Origin: Saposhnikovia divaricata
Lineage: Eukaryota; Streptophyta; Magnoliopsida; Apiales; Apiaceae
Length of the DNA stretch: 64,000 bases
Reading direction: 5' to 3'
Assembly (NCBI GenBank): GCA_036435485.1
Contig: CM071597.1
Span: forward strand, 146,751,647 to 146,815,646
Shown here: positions 46,501 to 59,522 of the stretch, one piece after another
How positions within the stretch are numbered: the first letter of the stretch is position 1
Layout: each line of letters starts with the position of its first letter
Made by a program: the position numbers and the translations under genes
The notes under the pieces: generated by a model
Told to the model about the DNA's origin: nothing
Databases searched by the model: none
Seen by the model: only the letters and a program-made list of their open reading frames with translations

Positions 46501-49407
46501 GCTTGGTAACTCCAGAATTCATTAATATAACATCCTGACAACGGTTGGTAGGAGCGTACTCCCAACCACCTCGTCATTTCTTATAACTTTCCTCACATTA
46601 ATATTAAAGGTCTTGTGGTATGCCCCGACATGTTATTTCTACTTTAATAATTACTCGGCATAACGCTCTGGCTGCACAATTACAACATTTGGTTTTTTGA
46701 TCTCATATTGGTGTAACGGTTCCTAATTGTACCTCCCGTTCACCTTAGAGTAATCACTTAGAAAGGAATGGTTTCAAAATAACAAGGTCCAAAAGATAAT
46801 TTCAATAAGAATTCCACATTGGATGTTCCAAGAATGTTGATGGTTCCAAATACTGGGAGTCTCGATTTTTTTTGAGATGTAAGGATGGACAGAAAGAATA
46901 CGACAAGGTTTATTCCTTCCCGTCCTGATAATTCTGTAATATGATACCATAAAGAATGTTGCACAAGGGCAATGATTGTTGGATACAAAAGTCATAAAGA
47001 CGGTCTTTATACAATTCTTACATCGGGCGGATACTTTTCCTCCTGAATAATAAGAGGAAATCTAAAGTCGCATTGATGGAGGTCAGCCAATAGAAAGCAA
47101 TTCTACTCCATGACAATTAAAGAATGAAGTAGTTTATCATTCAAGTAATCAGTGGTTTCAAATGAATTCTAATTGTGTGAATGAAAGAATAAAATATTCA
47201 AGTGATATAGAGTCTGATACGAAGATGGGTAGATATCGAGTTGAGTGGGCGACCTCATTAGGTCTCAATCAAGTTATTCGTCAAAACTTTCGTCATCATA
47301 CTTTACCACATGCAAAATGCATTGCAGAATGAATTAAATTGGGAGTTGGACCAGTGAAACAATAACTAGTCCTTTTCAAGAAACACTAGTAACTAGCTAG
47401 ACAAAATTTGCTAGTCCACCTGTTTGAGACATCACCACCAGCTAGGACAATTAGCTAGGTGTTCTTCACAACATTTACAATTTTGAGTAGTTAGAATAAT
47501 CAACTAGTCATTCATATTGACATAACGACTAGCCAGATTCACTTGAATAGAACGGAATTTCAACATCGTAGCCACTGAAGAAACTTTAGGCTTCTCGGAC
47601 AACGAATGAAAATAAGAAGTTATTAAGTTTGAAAAAAGAAAACTATAAAATCTGAAGAGAATGTTCTAGGTATCGGAACAATCGATAACCTCTCACCAAA
47701 TATTACTTATCAGTGAAACGGTCCACCCAAGGGTGCCTCCGTACACATGCTTTATCAGATCCGACAATAGAATTAAATTCGGAATACCAATAACAAAATG
47801 ATATCCTTACTATGATTTCAATGTACGATGTACAATCTCATCTTGAATAGAAGAAAAGAATTCATGAGGGATGTCTGGACATTAGATCATCCATGTCCTC
47901 AGTAATTTGTTGAATATTTATGAGCTCAACTGAAGAGTGCAAGTATGAAAGAAGCAATCAAATATCGATATTCGTTTAGTAGTATTTGTCGATTAATTAA
48001 GGAAATATTTGTTGAACATTCCTTGGATAATTGAAAGAAAGTGTAAATAGTCCTGAGCAGAACAAAATAATTATGAACTTCAAATAGAATTCTCGGGGAT
48101 CAGATAAGATACTTTGGATGAGTCCCGGTTTAGAGAAATTATATCACTGGTTGTTATTCCACAAGTTTGAAGTAGAAAGCTAGGAGGGTTACCTGATATA
48201 AACTAATCGAGGTAACATGGTTAGCGGACAGTTTAAAATGAAGTAGTGCACCAGCCGGTAGTTACCAAAATAAGTTAATAATCATTCGTGCATCTCATTA
48301 ACACCATTATGAGGTTAACTCCATCTCTTCGTCTTCGTAATACAAGACACCAACTAGTGTATCTCTCAATCATCATCTTAACGTCATTTATCGAGTTGGG
48401 GTCTCACAATTATATCTGTCATTTCCGTGCTTTATCTTGAAGATCAAGCTTCACATCATTCCGGGGACACCTGCTAAGTCCATAGGGTCCTACTTCATGC
48501 CTTCCGACATGAATCACAAGTGGCCAGTTCCCCCTGGGAACAGATCAAAGAGATCTCTCAGGGATCTCAGTGCAGTCCATAGGTTCAGTGGCGGGTGTGT
48601 GTATGTGAACCTATACCAAAAATATTGAGGCCTACAATACATATATACGTAGTCCCTGATAACATCTCTATCAAAGGATCCCACTCTAGACCCGCTGGTC
48701 TTTCTTTTGGTAGACTCTGAGATCACTGTATCGCTCGTTGCAACCATATTCAACTTCTCTTGAGTCCCTTTGTTCATCCTACTTGTTTGTTCTCTAAGTT
48801 GAACTACCATGTTCTAGCGTCCGAATCATGCGTGGAATTATCTAGCACGCTCGTCTTATGATAACATTCTCGTATAACACATGCAAAATTCGCCATCAAG
48901 GGTAATGGAATCCACAACGACATAGTGACCAACCTTCAGGTAACCCCGTTACTTATGGAAAATCGGATATTATAGCCAAAGTAAAAGACATTCATTAATC
49001 CAAGTACTAAGTACCCTTAATTATGTAGGGAAGTCCAAACTTCTTGATTCTTAAAATGCCGCCTCCAAAACTGTGGAGGAATATGGGCCACAAAATTTAT
49101 GCCAGCCTAGTCATCCGATCATATTGGCAATATCGCCTCTACCTCAGCTGCTCTCGAGATTTCGCTCTACTTCCTATATCATTACCTATGATAGGTCATG
49201 TACGACTCTCAAACCTCTATTCATCATTCTGAAGGTCTCTAGGGATTCTATCGACCCTAGTATAATACCTTCAGTAACACTCCAGTCCATTCTACTTACC
49301 GGTACCTCTTCCGGTAGTCCAATCATAAGTTTACTACGATCTCTTATGTCATTCTCCTACTTAGACTTAACTCTCAACACTCTCGTTTCTGAGTACTGTA
49401 ACTTATC
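46501..49407. other. Interior of element 3 with no recognisable gene
   Basis: About 2.9 kb without long frames. By position (ahead of the primer site at 49408) it should correspond to leader and gag, but I recognise no gag motif or knuckle. A minus-strand frame at 48514-48810 (98 codons) has no recognisable domain. A CTAG-rich patch lies at about 47365-47535. Confidence 0.5.
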
Positions 49408-49419
49408 GCTCTGATACCA
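49408..49419 (-). other. Primer-binding site of element 3
   Basis: Minus strand TGGTATCAGAGC, complementary to initiator-Met tRNA, four bases inside the right LTR. Confidence 0.9.
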
Positions 49420-49423
49420 TTTC

Positions 49424-52400
49424 TGTGACGCCCCCAAATCTGAGGTCAAAGATTCGGGTCGTCGCATCATCATCCAACCATATCATACCTGTATTAACTT
49501 TACAACTCAACAATACATCCATCCAGACCTCAATCTTACACACAAACAAGTTAGAGCCTCAGAAACGATAATCAAAAGTGCCACTAAATATTACAATTCA
49601 TTTGCACAAATCAGAGTCTTACGCAATTCCACTTATACAACTATGCTTGAAGACAAGTCTTACTATTACAGCTGAAAACCTATCAGACTTACTCTGTGGT
49701 ATTTATCAGAAACTAAATCATCTCCGGGGTAGATCTTCTACTTCTCTTCTGCTGTTGCAGAGTTAACCGACCAAATTCTTCTCTTTCTGAAAAGTTTTTA
49801 TAAAGCAAGAATGAGCTACATAATGCTCAGCAAGTTCACCATTTTGTAAAATAATAATGGGGTTTATTTCGAAAACATTCCCAACTATATGGGTATATAT
49901 CTCAGATTTCAAAACATAATTGGACACTATATATGTCCGAGTTTGAATAAAACATCTATACTCACTAAGGAGCTTTAAGAATAGCATATGAACCCTTTAT
50001 AAGGTTCCCATTTCAACATATCTCAAGTCTGAAAATATATACATATGAGTATATCATTTTCGGCAAAACACTCTACGATTAACATACTGTACAGGGAATA
50101 CATCATTGCAAACCTCTTTCCTTCCATTAGCTTAGAAGGTTTCTCATACAAAAACATTTCATTCTTTGAAACAATTGCAAGAGTGCACTAACACGTGCCA
50201 ATCTTTATAGAAAATCTTGCAGTTCTAGATACTGCCTGATGTCAATATTTTCTCATCAAAACCACACTATCGGCAACTTGGCACTTAGGCCCAAGAAGCA
50301 GTGTTTGAGTATTTTTTTTCCAAAGTGGAGGATGGGACTGGAAGAAAACATAAAAAAACCTGACAAGGATTGACGATGATCAGTCGCCACATCCAAGTCC
50401 AATAATCCGCGGGTCTTCTCTACCGGTAGAAGGATAGAAACTACATCCGTAACTATCCCCGGGTGAAAACTACATCCGTAATCACCCTTGATGAAAACTA
50501 CATCCGTAATCATCCTTCGGTAACACCTGGGCCGGAATAATAATTGATGGACCGCCTGGCTCACGGCCGCTTACACATCCCGGGAATCGTTCGTCAACGG
50601 TTCCCACACCTGCCAGAGTCCCTTTTTCTTTTTCTTTTGAAAACTTGATTTTGATTGAAAACAGAGTAATTGAGGTCCGACATCAGTCGGCCGATGATTC
50701 TTGAAATCATACAAGAAGCAGAACCTGACCGGGGGTTTTCGAAAATGTTTTGAGTTCGAAAGAGTTCGAGTTTGAAAGTATTAAAGGTATCTTGGATTAA
50801 CTTTGTCTTTAAAATAATGAACAATAATTAATAAATAATATTTTAAGATTTAATATTAATAATTAATAAAATAATTATTCGATAAAATAAACTTTTAATC
50901 CAAGATAGGGTTTCGAGTATTTACGAAGATATAACAATAATTACTTGAGTATACGATACTCCCCGAATGACCCTTCAGGTTTTCGCAAACTAGTTACGAT
51001 ATAATAATATACCGCTCCCCGGTCAATAGTATATACGGACCGCTACGACCTCTATTGCTAGAGTCGTTGTCCGAGGAAAACATTTCAATCTAAGTTCAAG
51101 GGGTACAATCATATATGTACTTATACAATCTCAATTGCATCAATACTTCGATAAACATAGCATTTGATATGGTTGAAAACTACAAACACAACAGTGAAAG
51201 TCCTTGTATATGTATAAGTTTTGAAAAGTAAACTTGCCTTGGTTTGGTTGGGGTGGTCGAACGTGCGGAGTGGAACGATCTATACATAAGCAATAACCGT
51301 TCGTTAGTACCTTAACAATATCTCTTTAATTACGGGGTTTTAGGGGGTACGAAATTGACTTAATGACTTCGTCTTAGGACACTCTAGCCCCACTATAGGT
51401 CCATGTCATCACTCAATTACGCTCGTCACTTATTTACGAAGATAAAACAATAATTACTTGAGTATACGATACTCCCCGAATGACCCTTCAGGTTTTCGCA
51501 AACTAGTTACGATATAATAATATACCGCTCCCCAGTCAATAGTATATACGGACCGCTACGACCTCTATTGCTAGAGTCGTTGTCCGAGGAAAACATTTCA
51601 ATCTAAGTTCAAGGGGTACAATCATATATGTACTTATACAATCTCAATTGCATCAATACTTCGATAAACATAGCATTTGATATGGTTGAAAACTACAAAC
51701 ACAACAGTGAAAGTCCTTGTATATGTATAAGTTTTGAAAAGTAAACTTGCCTTGGTTTGGTTGGGGTGGTCGAACGTGCGGAGTGGAACGATCTATACAT
51801 AAGCAATAACCGTTCGTTAGTACCTTAACAATATCTCTTTAATTACGGGGTTTTAGGGGGTACGAAATTGACTTAATGACTTCGTCTTAGGACACTCTAG
51901 CCCCACTATAGGTCCATGTCATCACTCAATTACGCTCGTCACTTATTCGACTTAATTTGGTTACCATATCCGAGTCATAATCATTACCCCTAGAATTATA
52001 CTCCACTTAACGACTTTTTCCCTTGCGCGAAATTTACTCTAGCATTTTTATAAAATTCAAAAATTCATAATTTAATCCAATTCTTTTTGGTTAGTCTTCG
52101 CCACTGCATTTCCTAGCTACTCAAATTTTTCCATGATCCCACATATATTTTTAGAGGTTTAAACAAGGTTCACAAGGGGGTCACTTAGTGCAGTCCGGAA
52201 TCCAGAAACACAATTTACTTCTCCGGCCATAACTTAAAATCTATACATCACCTAGTCATGAACCTTACATTTCCAGAAACTACATTCAATTACCTTTCCA
52301 ACAATATAAGGTAGGACCTCAGGGGCCAAGATTTGGGGTTCAAAACCATGTTACAAGACAGGTCAATGTTTCTGGAAAAACTCAGCAAGCATGTATCACT

Positions 52401-53581
52401 TAGATCAACCAATTTTCTCAATTCCACAACACAACCAATACCTAATTCACTTAGTTCATGCTTTATAACATTCATGGAGATACATATACTATCCACAATC
52501 ATAAAAATCACAATCACAACATCAAAACTCAAGATCCATGTCATCCATTACTAATACAACCAAGATTAACACAATACATACATGGATCTATCATTGAACA
52601 TCATAAACACTACATGGCCAAAAGGGGTTATGATTTTTATACCTTCTTGAGTACCTAGGAGCCTTGGGTAAGCCTTACAAAACTCAAGAACACCTTAAAT
52701 GATCTCCTACAACCCTTATAATCCAAGATCTAAAAGAAAAACTAAACATGGTTACTATTCACAATATCTATAACAATTAATATCTTGAAATTGAATGGAT
52801 AAAAGGGCTTGAAACTCTTAGTATACCTTGCTTAGATGATGGAGAGGGCCTAGTATTTATGCCTTGATTTATGAGTGATGAGAAATGGAGGGGGAAGAAA
52901 TTTTTTCTTCCTTTTCTAAGCTTGGCCGAGAGCACTCTTGGAGAGGGAGGGTTTGTTTTTGTGTTTTTGATTTTTGTTGCTTTGGTTGAATAATTGTAGT
53001 TGGGTGATACATAATGGTGTAAGTATATGCATGGTACACCTAGGTATGGCCTCATGTACTTCTTGTCTCCTCCTTGGAAAAAGCAATGTAACTAGTTACT
53101 ATTCTTCTTCCATTTGGTTTAACTAGGTTGCTTCCTCCTAACTACTTGGTTGCATGGGACTTGCATGCAATACTACTCCTTGTATCATTATTCTTCCACC
53201 AATGCTTGACATTTAATCTTTAATTCGTATCGTATCTTAATTAATCTCTCGTAATAATATTTTGTCGCGTAGAGATTTCCCATATAATTCCTTAAGTACT
53301 TAATTGTGTAAATTCCTCGAATGACCATAATTCCTCGTCATAATCCTTAATAAATCTTTTAATACTCTAATCATTCTCAAATCCCAAGTTTTATAAATCT
53401 TACTAACAATAAGACTCTTGCCCTCAACAATCTTCTCTTTATCTTACATAGTGAATGCAACAACGTAGTCCTCAGACAATCAATTCCATTAAACAGCAGG
53501 GATGACTAGAAAGGTTTCAAGTTGACAATGTCACATGATATTAAATAAAAGAAAATATTACCAAAAATTAGGGTTCTTACA
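49424..53581 (-). repeat. 5' LTR of element 3 (4158 bp)
   Basis: Same family and ends as the left LTR. It is 715 bp longer because of a 513-bp internal tandem duplication (50918-51943) and about 200 bp (about 52154-52353) that the left LTR lacks. No gene seen. Confidence 0.93.
50918..51943 (-). repeat. 513-bp tandem duplication inside the right LTR of element 3
   Basis: TATTTACGAAGATAWAACAA recurs with an offset of 513 bp (50918 and 51431), and the following sequence repeats nearly exactly up to CGCTCGTCACTTATT. The left LTR and element 1 have a single copy. Confidence 0.93.
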
Positions 53582-53914
53582 TGGATTTACTCTTGGTTTT
53601 GAGAATCCAACTTTGGAATTGCTGTAGAGTCTAATGCTATTTCCACAGAAGTGGGAAGAGTTACAGCATCAGCTCTATAGGCTTGTAAAGGCACTTCCAA
53701 CTATACATGAGAGACTGGAGACACTGGCACAAAGTCTCTAGTAAAGACTAGTGAAGCCTCTATGTTTGTGTTGGTGTCATTAGGAAGTGCTTCAGCATGC
53801 ACTCCCTCACCAACTAAATGTGGTTCCTAGATGGTGAAAAAGGTGTCATACAAGTCTTGGCATCATGTGATATTAACCATTTTTTCATGCTAGCTGGATC
53901 CACTTCTTCAGCTA
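53582..53914 (-). pseudogene. Fragment of a second SIRE env-like frame, right of element 3
   Basis: The minus strand is similar at DNA level to 31400-31640 of the env-like frame (for example CACATTTAGTTGGTGAGGGA and CTAATGACACCAACACAAAC against the intact copy). It begins with the TGGAT duplication of element 3 and is cut at 53915 by the LTR of element 4. Confidence 0.75.
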
Positions 53915-56900
53915 TGTAAGAACCCATATTTTGGGTGGAATTAAAACTTTTATGTATTTAATGATGTAAGAATGAATAGTGGATACGGCTACAATGTAAT
54001 AATTGATATTTGGAAAGAATGAATGGAATTCGACTTTATTATGTTTATGTCTTCAAGAATGCTAAAGGGTGACAACATAGGTAAGAATAATCTATCTTCT
54101 AAGGGAATAAGATATGGCAACTTCAAGCAAGAGAATACTCTCATGTCATCCAGATCGATAACAATTAATCCAGTAGTTCCGTAAAAAGGTTAAGGAACGA
54201 TCGAAAGAGAATACGGACAATTATACAACCCTAAGAGAACAAGTAAAGAATACAGAATGAATAGTGTTTTGGTGGGAGTATACAATAATATGAGACGACA
54301 CTATATAGAAGTATTCGGAACGGATTTCCGAGTTCGTATTAGTGATCCAGGGGGAAAATAAGTGTATGTAAAAGCTGTCGGATTCTGAAAAACCGCACTT
54401 TTATTTTCTCCGAGAGTTCCCTGGACACTGATAGCCTTAAGTATTTAACGAATGGATTTAAGGAATATAAATTGGAAAGTTAGAATGAAAGATGGAGAAT
54501 GAAAGTATTAATATTAAAGAGGATTCCCGGTAAACCCTAATTAGAAATCCGTGAAATATTCCTACGAACGATCAATCGAAACGGGTAATAACCGGACACA
54601 GAAACAAGCAGAGGGAGCAAGAGTCTTGTGTAAGCTACTAGTATAAAATATCTAGTAACTAAACTAGAATCAAGGAACTAGCACCTTAGAGGAAGAACTA
54701 AGTACTTAGCAAAGTAACTACCTAGTTAAGCTCTAAACCACCATAAAACCAACACTTGTCTTGCCATTTCATCATCCAACACCTCATCACTTTAATAAAG
54801 TGACTTTATACAAGATATTATGTTGTAAGTGGATGAGATTGGATGAGATTAAATCACAAAAAATCAAAAGAAACCAAGCAACTCTCTCCCCCCCCCATGA
54901 ACCTTCCATTCGGCCAACACCTTAATTCCAAATCCAAAATCAACCTTCCCACCATTGTTTGCTCTTGAAATTTTTAAGGTGAGACTTATATTTCATAAAA
55001 CTTATCTCCTCAAAATATTAGCACAAAACTCCTTTGTTTCCATTTTCAAAAAAATCAAACAAGAGGAGGGTGAATAGTGTTCATAATGTACTAACTTTGT
55101 TTTCTTGATTTTTCATGGTTGATCTAGCAAGCATAATCACTCCTAAGGACCATACAAGGCTTAGTAAGGCTATATCACTATCTAAGGAAGGTATAAAGCT
55201 CTTGAAACCCTAACCCTTGTTTGAGATTTAAGTATGTTTATGATAGATATAGCTTAGTTATGGTTATGTTAAGATTATAAGCATGATTATGTATGGATCT
55301 TGGATAAATGATGAAAATAGCTAGATGAACGGAAAGGCATTGCTTGGCCTCAGTTCATGTATATAAATCATGTATATGTTGTTTGGGTTGGATACTATGT
55401 TTATGGGAAGATTCGAAATTGGTAGATATTCGATTTACAGCCGTTATAATGCCCGATTTTACAATACCATGTTTTGTATGCCATTTTCCATGTCGAACCC
55501 CTACTGTCCAGAGACCTTATCTGCCATGATAGGATAGGTAATGTTCTAAGCTTCGTTTTGATATAAAGATCACGTGAAACAGACTTACGGTTTAGGAATT
55601 ATGACCAAATTACTAAAAGTAGTTCGAATCCGTAAACGAAAGTTCGTAACTGAAATTGAACCCTCGTAAACTATGTAACATCATGGCGAATCTTGGTAAA
55701 TAAATACTAGGGGTAAGAAGGAAGGTGTGAAAAAAAACTGTATGTCAAAAAGAGCATTTTTCAATTTATTAAAAATGTTCGAGTCGAGGTTAAACGCGAA
55801 CGAACCCCTAAAAGACGACTCTTTTATAACTTCGGTAAAACACTTAGAAAATGGGCGATAAAACTCGGAGTATAATATTGGTTCGTAACGATCGACCTTA
55901 GAACTCATATGACTGAAGTATGTCCCAAGTATAAGTACAGTGACATGTCGTATTAACGAACGAATGTCGGGTCGGATCAGTGATATAAAGGAATCCACTA
56001 AAAGGGGTATAACGAGATAACTCGAGAACGTGTTTCGAATTAAGTATAACTTAACTTTTAATATGTTAAGTGATTAATCCCAAATGCCTTGGTTATTTAT
56101 AGATCACCAAGCTGAACTGGGACCCGCTACCACTACCCCTTACCGTACTCGACTACCAGGCAAGTTTCAATTCCCTTCTTTTAGGCTGTTGTTGTGATTG
56201 AATAAATATATATATATATGTTTTCTGATATACATATGCCATAGCATGCATGCCTACTTTCAAGTTATATCAGTATGCTTGTTCCCTGATTGTTATTGGC
56301 TTATAAATTAGATAGCTATCGTATCAGTTATAAGCCGGTTATTGTAAGACCCTCATAGAATGGCGTATACATCTTATTCATCATTATAGACCGGGAGTCA
56401 ATATTTCTTGATATATCGAGATTACCTCGGAGGAAAATATTTAAGTAAATATTTTCCATTATTCGGGCGACGAATATTATTTGAATATTCGTTCGAGACT
56501 AATTATTTTAACGATCCTTACTTCAAATAATTATTTGAACGTAACTATTCAACGAATAATATTTATTTTAATATTCATTCAGAGTCGAATTATTTATCGA
56601 TTATTATTTCGAATATTCTTCTAAAGATGAGACTATTAAATGAATATTATTTGGATATTCATTTAGAATATTATTTTATTGAATAAATATTACTTTTGAA
56701 TATTCATTTAGGATATTAATTACTTGATGAATATTATTTTAATATTCATCTGAAACTTGATTTATTTATCGAGTCTTATCTCGAATATTCCTTTAAAGCT
56801 TGGATTACTAAATGAATATTACGTGATATTCATTTAGAATATTATTCATTAAATAAATATTACTTTTTGAATATTCATTTAAATTCCTAATTAATTATGA

Positions 56901-58471
56901 ATATTGTCCTAAATATTCCTTTCAGGTCCTATTAATTAATGAATATTATTTTGAATATTCATTTAAATATTTATTTATTCAATAAATATTCTCCTGATAT
57001 TTCTTCAGGGATTATTTTGGAAAATACTCTGATTAAAGATATTCTTTCATATTCCTAAATATTCTTTAAATATTTTTAACTCAATAAATATTCTCTGAAT
57101 ATTTATTCCATACTTAGAATAATCTCAATAAGGTTCATCTTCTTCGATTATTACGAAAAATATTTCGGAGTCATATTATTATTAATCTTATATCAAGAAA
57201 GGTTCTCAGACATCATTCTTCTTTGAGTCTATCTCCCTAATAATAAGGGAACCTTACTTGGAAAATGTTATTTATCTTGTCGACTTCCCGGTCATAAAGT
57301 ATTCCCTTCACTCGCAACTCGGGTGCTGTTGACTTATTAAGTCATTGCTTACCTTCTCATCTTTCGAGGGGTAAGATTACTAGAACAAGTTGATATTCGT
57401 TATCAAGCAATAGCTTGGAAGTGATTGGTGAATTTTCCTTTCCAACTAGATACGACTACTTTGTGGAGTCATATCAACAAGTATTATACTTGGGGAAAGG
57501 GGGACGAACGTTACATTCAGAATCATGAATTCTATTTGAACTAGGAGTCGTGTAAGAGGTCGAGTAGCGCCGGTCCATCCCCTTTGGCCCAACCGTTGGC
57601 CGGGGAGAGCTAGTAAGGCGGTATACAAGTAAAGCCGTCAGTTCTTCCTTCTACCGGTAGTAAATCTAAATTGAGCTGTACGATCTCGACTGATCATCAA
57701 GATTGGAACAGCGGGCACGGTGAATACTCCATCATTGGTTCGTCATCCAAATTTATTTATTTCCTGCAACATTATTACTGTTGGCAGAGTTGGAAAAGTG
57801 TTCATAACTGGAATTGCAACCTTTTCTTGCAAGTTCCTCTTCTTAATAACAATAAGAATATCTCGCTTACTTTGATGTAGCAGATATTTCTACAAACAAA
57901 TACTTTCAGTTACCTTGTAACTTCATCGTTCATATTATACTGGCATCATTTCCGTAAATGCATGGCATATGGTTTGAAAGATAGCTTTGAACTGTTTTAA
58001 ATTATCGTTCAGTTATATATTATTGTTGGTGGGCTTTCGCTCACCCTTGCTTTGTTCACATTATGTCACAACAACAGCTAGGACAGATGGCTCGCGTCAG
58101 GCGCACTCGGCGCAAGCAGGTTACCCGACCCACCGGACTACCCGCTGAGATGCTAGCCGCCATTGCTGAGGTAGCATAGTTAGACAGCTTTTGTTTCCTG
58201 TTTAACTATATGTATAATTAATGTAATTAACGGCAAAACTTTTAAACCTATGATGTTATCCTTTTGGGATTGTAATAACTTTTATTCGTAACCCTTTAAT
58301 GTAAGACTTATTTCAATTTCATCTCTGGGACTATAACTGTTGTGTGTGTGAGTGGTAATTATTGTGGGGTCACAGCATGTGATTTATTTATTGTGGACTC
58401 AAGTCAAGTATTATGAATGGATGTAAGACCGTAACCACCAGATCCCTGACCCCGGATCTGGGGGTGTTACA
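53915..58471 (+). repeat. 5' LTR of element 4 (family B, 4557 bp)
   Basis: TGTAAGAACCCATATTTTGG...CTGGGGGTGTTACA, directly followed by the primer site. It is collinear with the split minus-strand LTR of element 2. It holds the AATATT-rich region (about 56440-57130), a GC-rich block (about 57540-57660) and the conserved GCTCACCCTTGCT box (58039-58051). No gene seen; short frames here are not conserved. Confidence 0.93.
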
Positions 58472-58475
58472 GAGA

Positions 58476-58487
58476 TGGTATCAGAGC
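58476..58487 (+). other. Primer-binding site of element 4
   Basis: TGGTATCAGAGC, complementary to initiator-Met tRNA, four bases after the LTR. Confidence 0.92.
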
Positions 58488-58680
58488 GAGAGTTATATAT
58501 CCCAAGAGATGATACGACGTTATATAATAATAAATTCAATAATATAATAAGAACCCTTGCCAGGTTCACCTAAAACCCTTACGGGAACTTTTTAAGTATC
58601 ATGATAGTAACATAGTTCGTCTTGTGTAGGCGAGCGACATGTCGGCCTAGGAGGCAGCTGCGAGACAGCATGATGAGGAC

Positions 58681-59522
58681 ATGTTCCGGACTAGGGACCC
58701 GTACTATGAGCACTTGCCTGAGGAGGATACTGAGCCTGAGGAGGAGGACGCTGAGGAGGTCCAGGTTGATGTTGATACTGATGTGATCGAGTCTGAGGAG
58801 GAGGACCCTGAGGAGGTCCAGGTTGATACTGACACAGATGTTATTGAGACTGAGGGGGAGGAGGACCCGGAGGGGATCCAGACAGGACATGATGCTGAGT
58901 TAGTTGTTGAGGATGATGATTATTGGGTTGTGTCTGAGATCAGGACTTTGGGAGATGACACTGACATGACCACGGATCAGGTGGTGCCGGTAGATGAGGG
59001 TGTTGAGGGAGATATAGATGAGCCAGTAGTTGGTGCTGTAGGGAGTTCTGGACTTTTGTGCCACTCCTCCCTGTTGAGAGAGCCCCTACCCCACCACCAC
59101 TACCTGTGAGCCCGTACCCCGACGAGTTTGAGGAGCTTACCCCAGAGCCCCAGCAGACAGAGACTGCCGCTCCAGCTGAGCCATCCACCCCACCTCATGC
59201 CCCGATAGGAGGAGTCCCAGTATGTGTTCACAACTTGATTGTGAACGGGCTTTATAGAGAGTTGTCTGTGGCAGATGCTAGGTTGGCAGAGTCTAGGAGT
59301 GAGTTAGCAACAGAGAGAGCCGCCCGGATGAGGTTGCAGGGCAGGAGGACTATCAGTGACAGGGTTGGGTATAGGGCTGTGACCCGCATCGAGCTGAGGG
59401 CTCGGGTGAGGGTGCGACAGTTGCCTACTGATGGGCATGGTAGGGTAGACAGAGCAGAGGCTGAGGAGGTTTTCCGCATCGCCATGGGGAGGGTTCGGAG
59501 GATGTTTCATCGTGGCGGCTGA
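58681..59522 (+). pseudogene. Extra acidic frame upstream of gag in element 4
   Basis: Two overlapping frames appear to be one gene broken by a small indel near 59045. The first (58681-59109) is strongly acidic, with a 19-residue repeat (EEEDxEEVQVDxDTDVI). The second (about 59050-59522) is proline-rich (VERAPTPPPLPVSPYP) then basic and helical (LAESRSELATERAARMRLQ, then an Arg-rich end RVRRMFHRGG). A strong purine-biased third of each codon and the acidic-then-basic layout suggest a real protein. I do not recognise a family. The true start may lie upstream: an ATG at 58639 is followed at once by TAG. Confidence 0.55.
58738..58872 (+). repeat. 57-bp coding tandem repeat, about 2.4 copies
   Basis: GAGGAGGTCCAGGTTGAT recurs with an offset of 57 bp, encoding the acidic 19-residue repeat. 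Being a multiple of three, it expands without shifting the frame. Confidence 0.8.

Larger units (their letters stand above)
39791..53581 (-). mobile_element. Element 3: complete family A Tekay-type element, defective interior (13.8 kb)
   Basis: Two family A LTRs in reverse orientation (39791-43233 and 49424-53581) flank an interior of 6.19 kb. A polypurine tract lies next to the left LTR and an initiator-Met-type primer site next to the right LTR, so the element reads right to left. TGGAT flanks both ends. The LTRs are very similar apart from one duplication and one deletion, so the insertion is recent, yet the interior has no intact gag or RT. It must have moved with help from another element. 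Confidence 0.92.

Noticed and set aside
47365..47535. CTAG-rich patch in element 3 interior as a binding-site cluster
   Set aside because: Motif is only four bases, spacing is irregular and no comparison copy is available.
48514..48810. 98-codon minus-strand frame in element 3 interior as a gene
   Set aside because: No recognisable domain, no second copy to compare, and length is within chance for this region.
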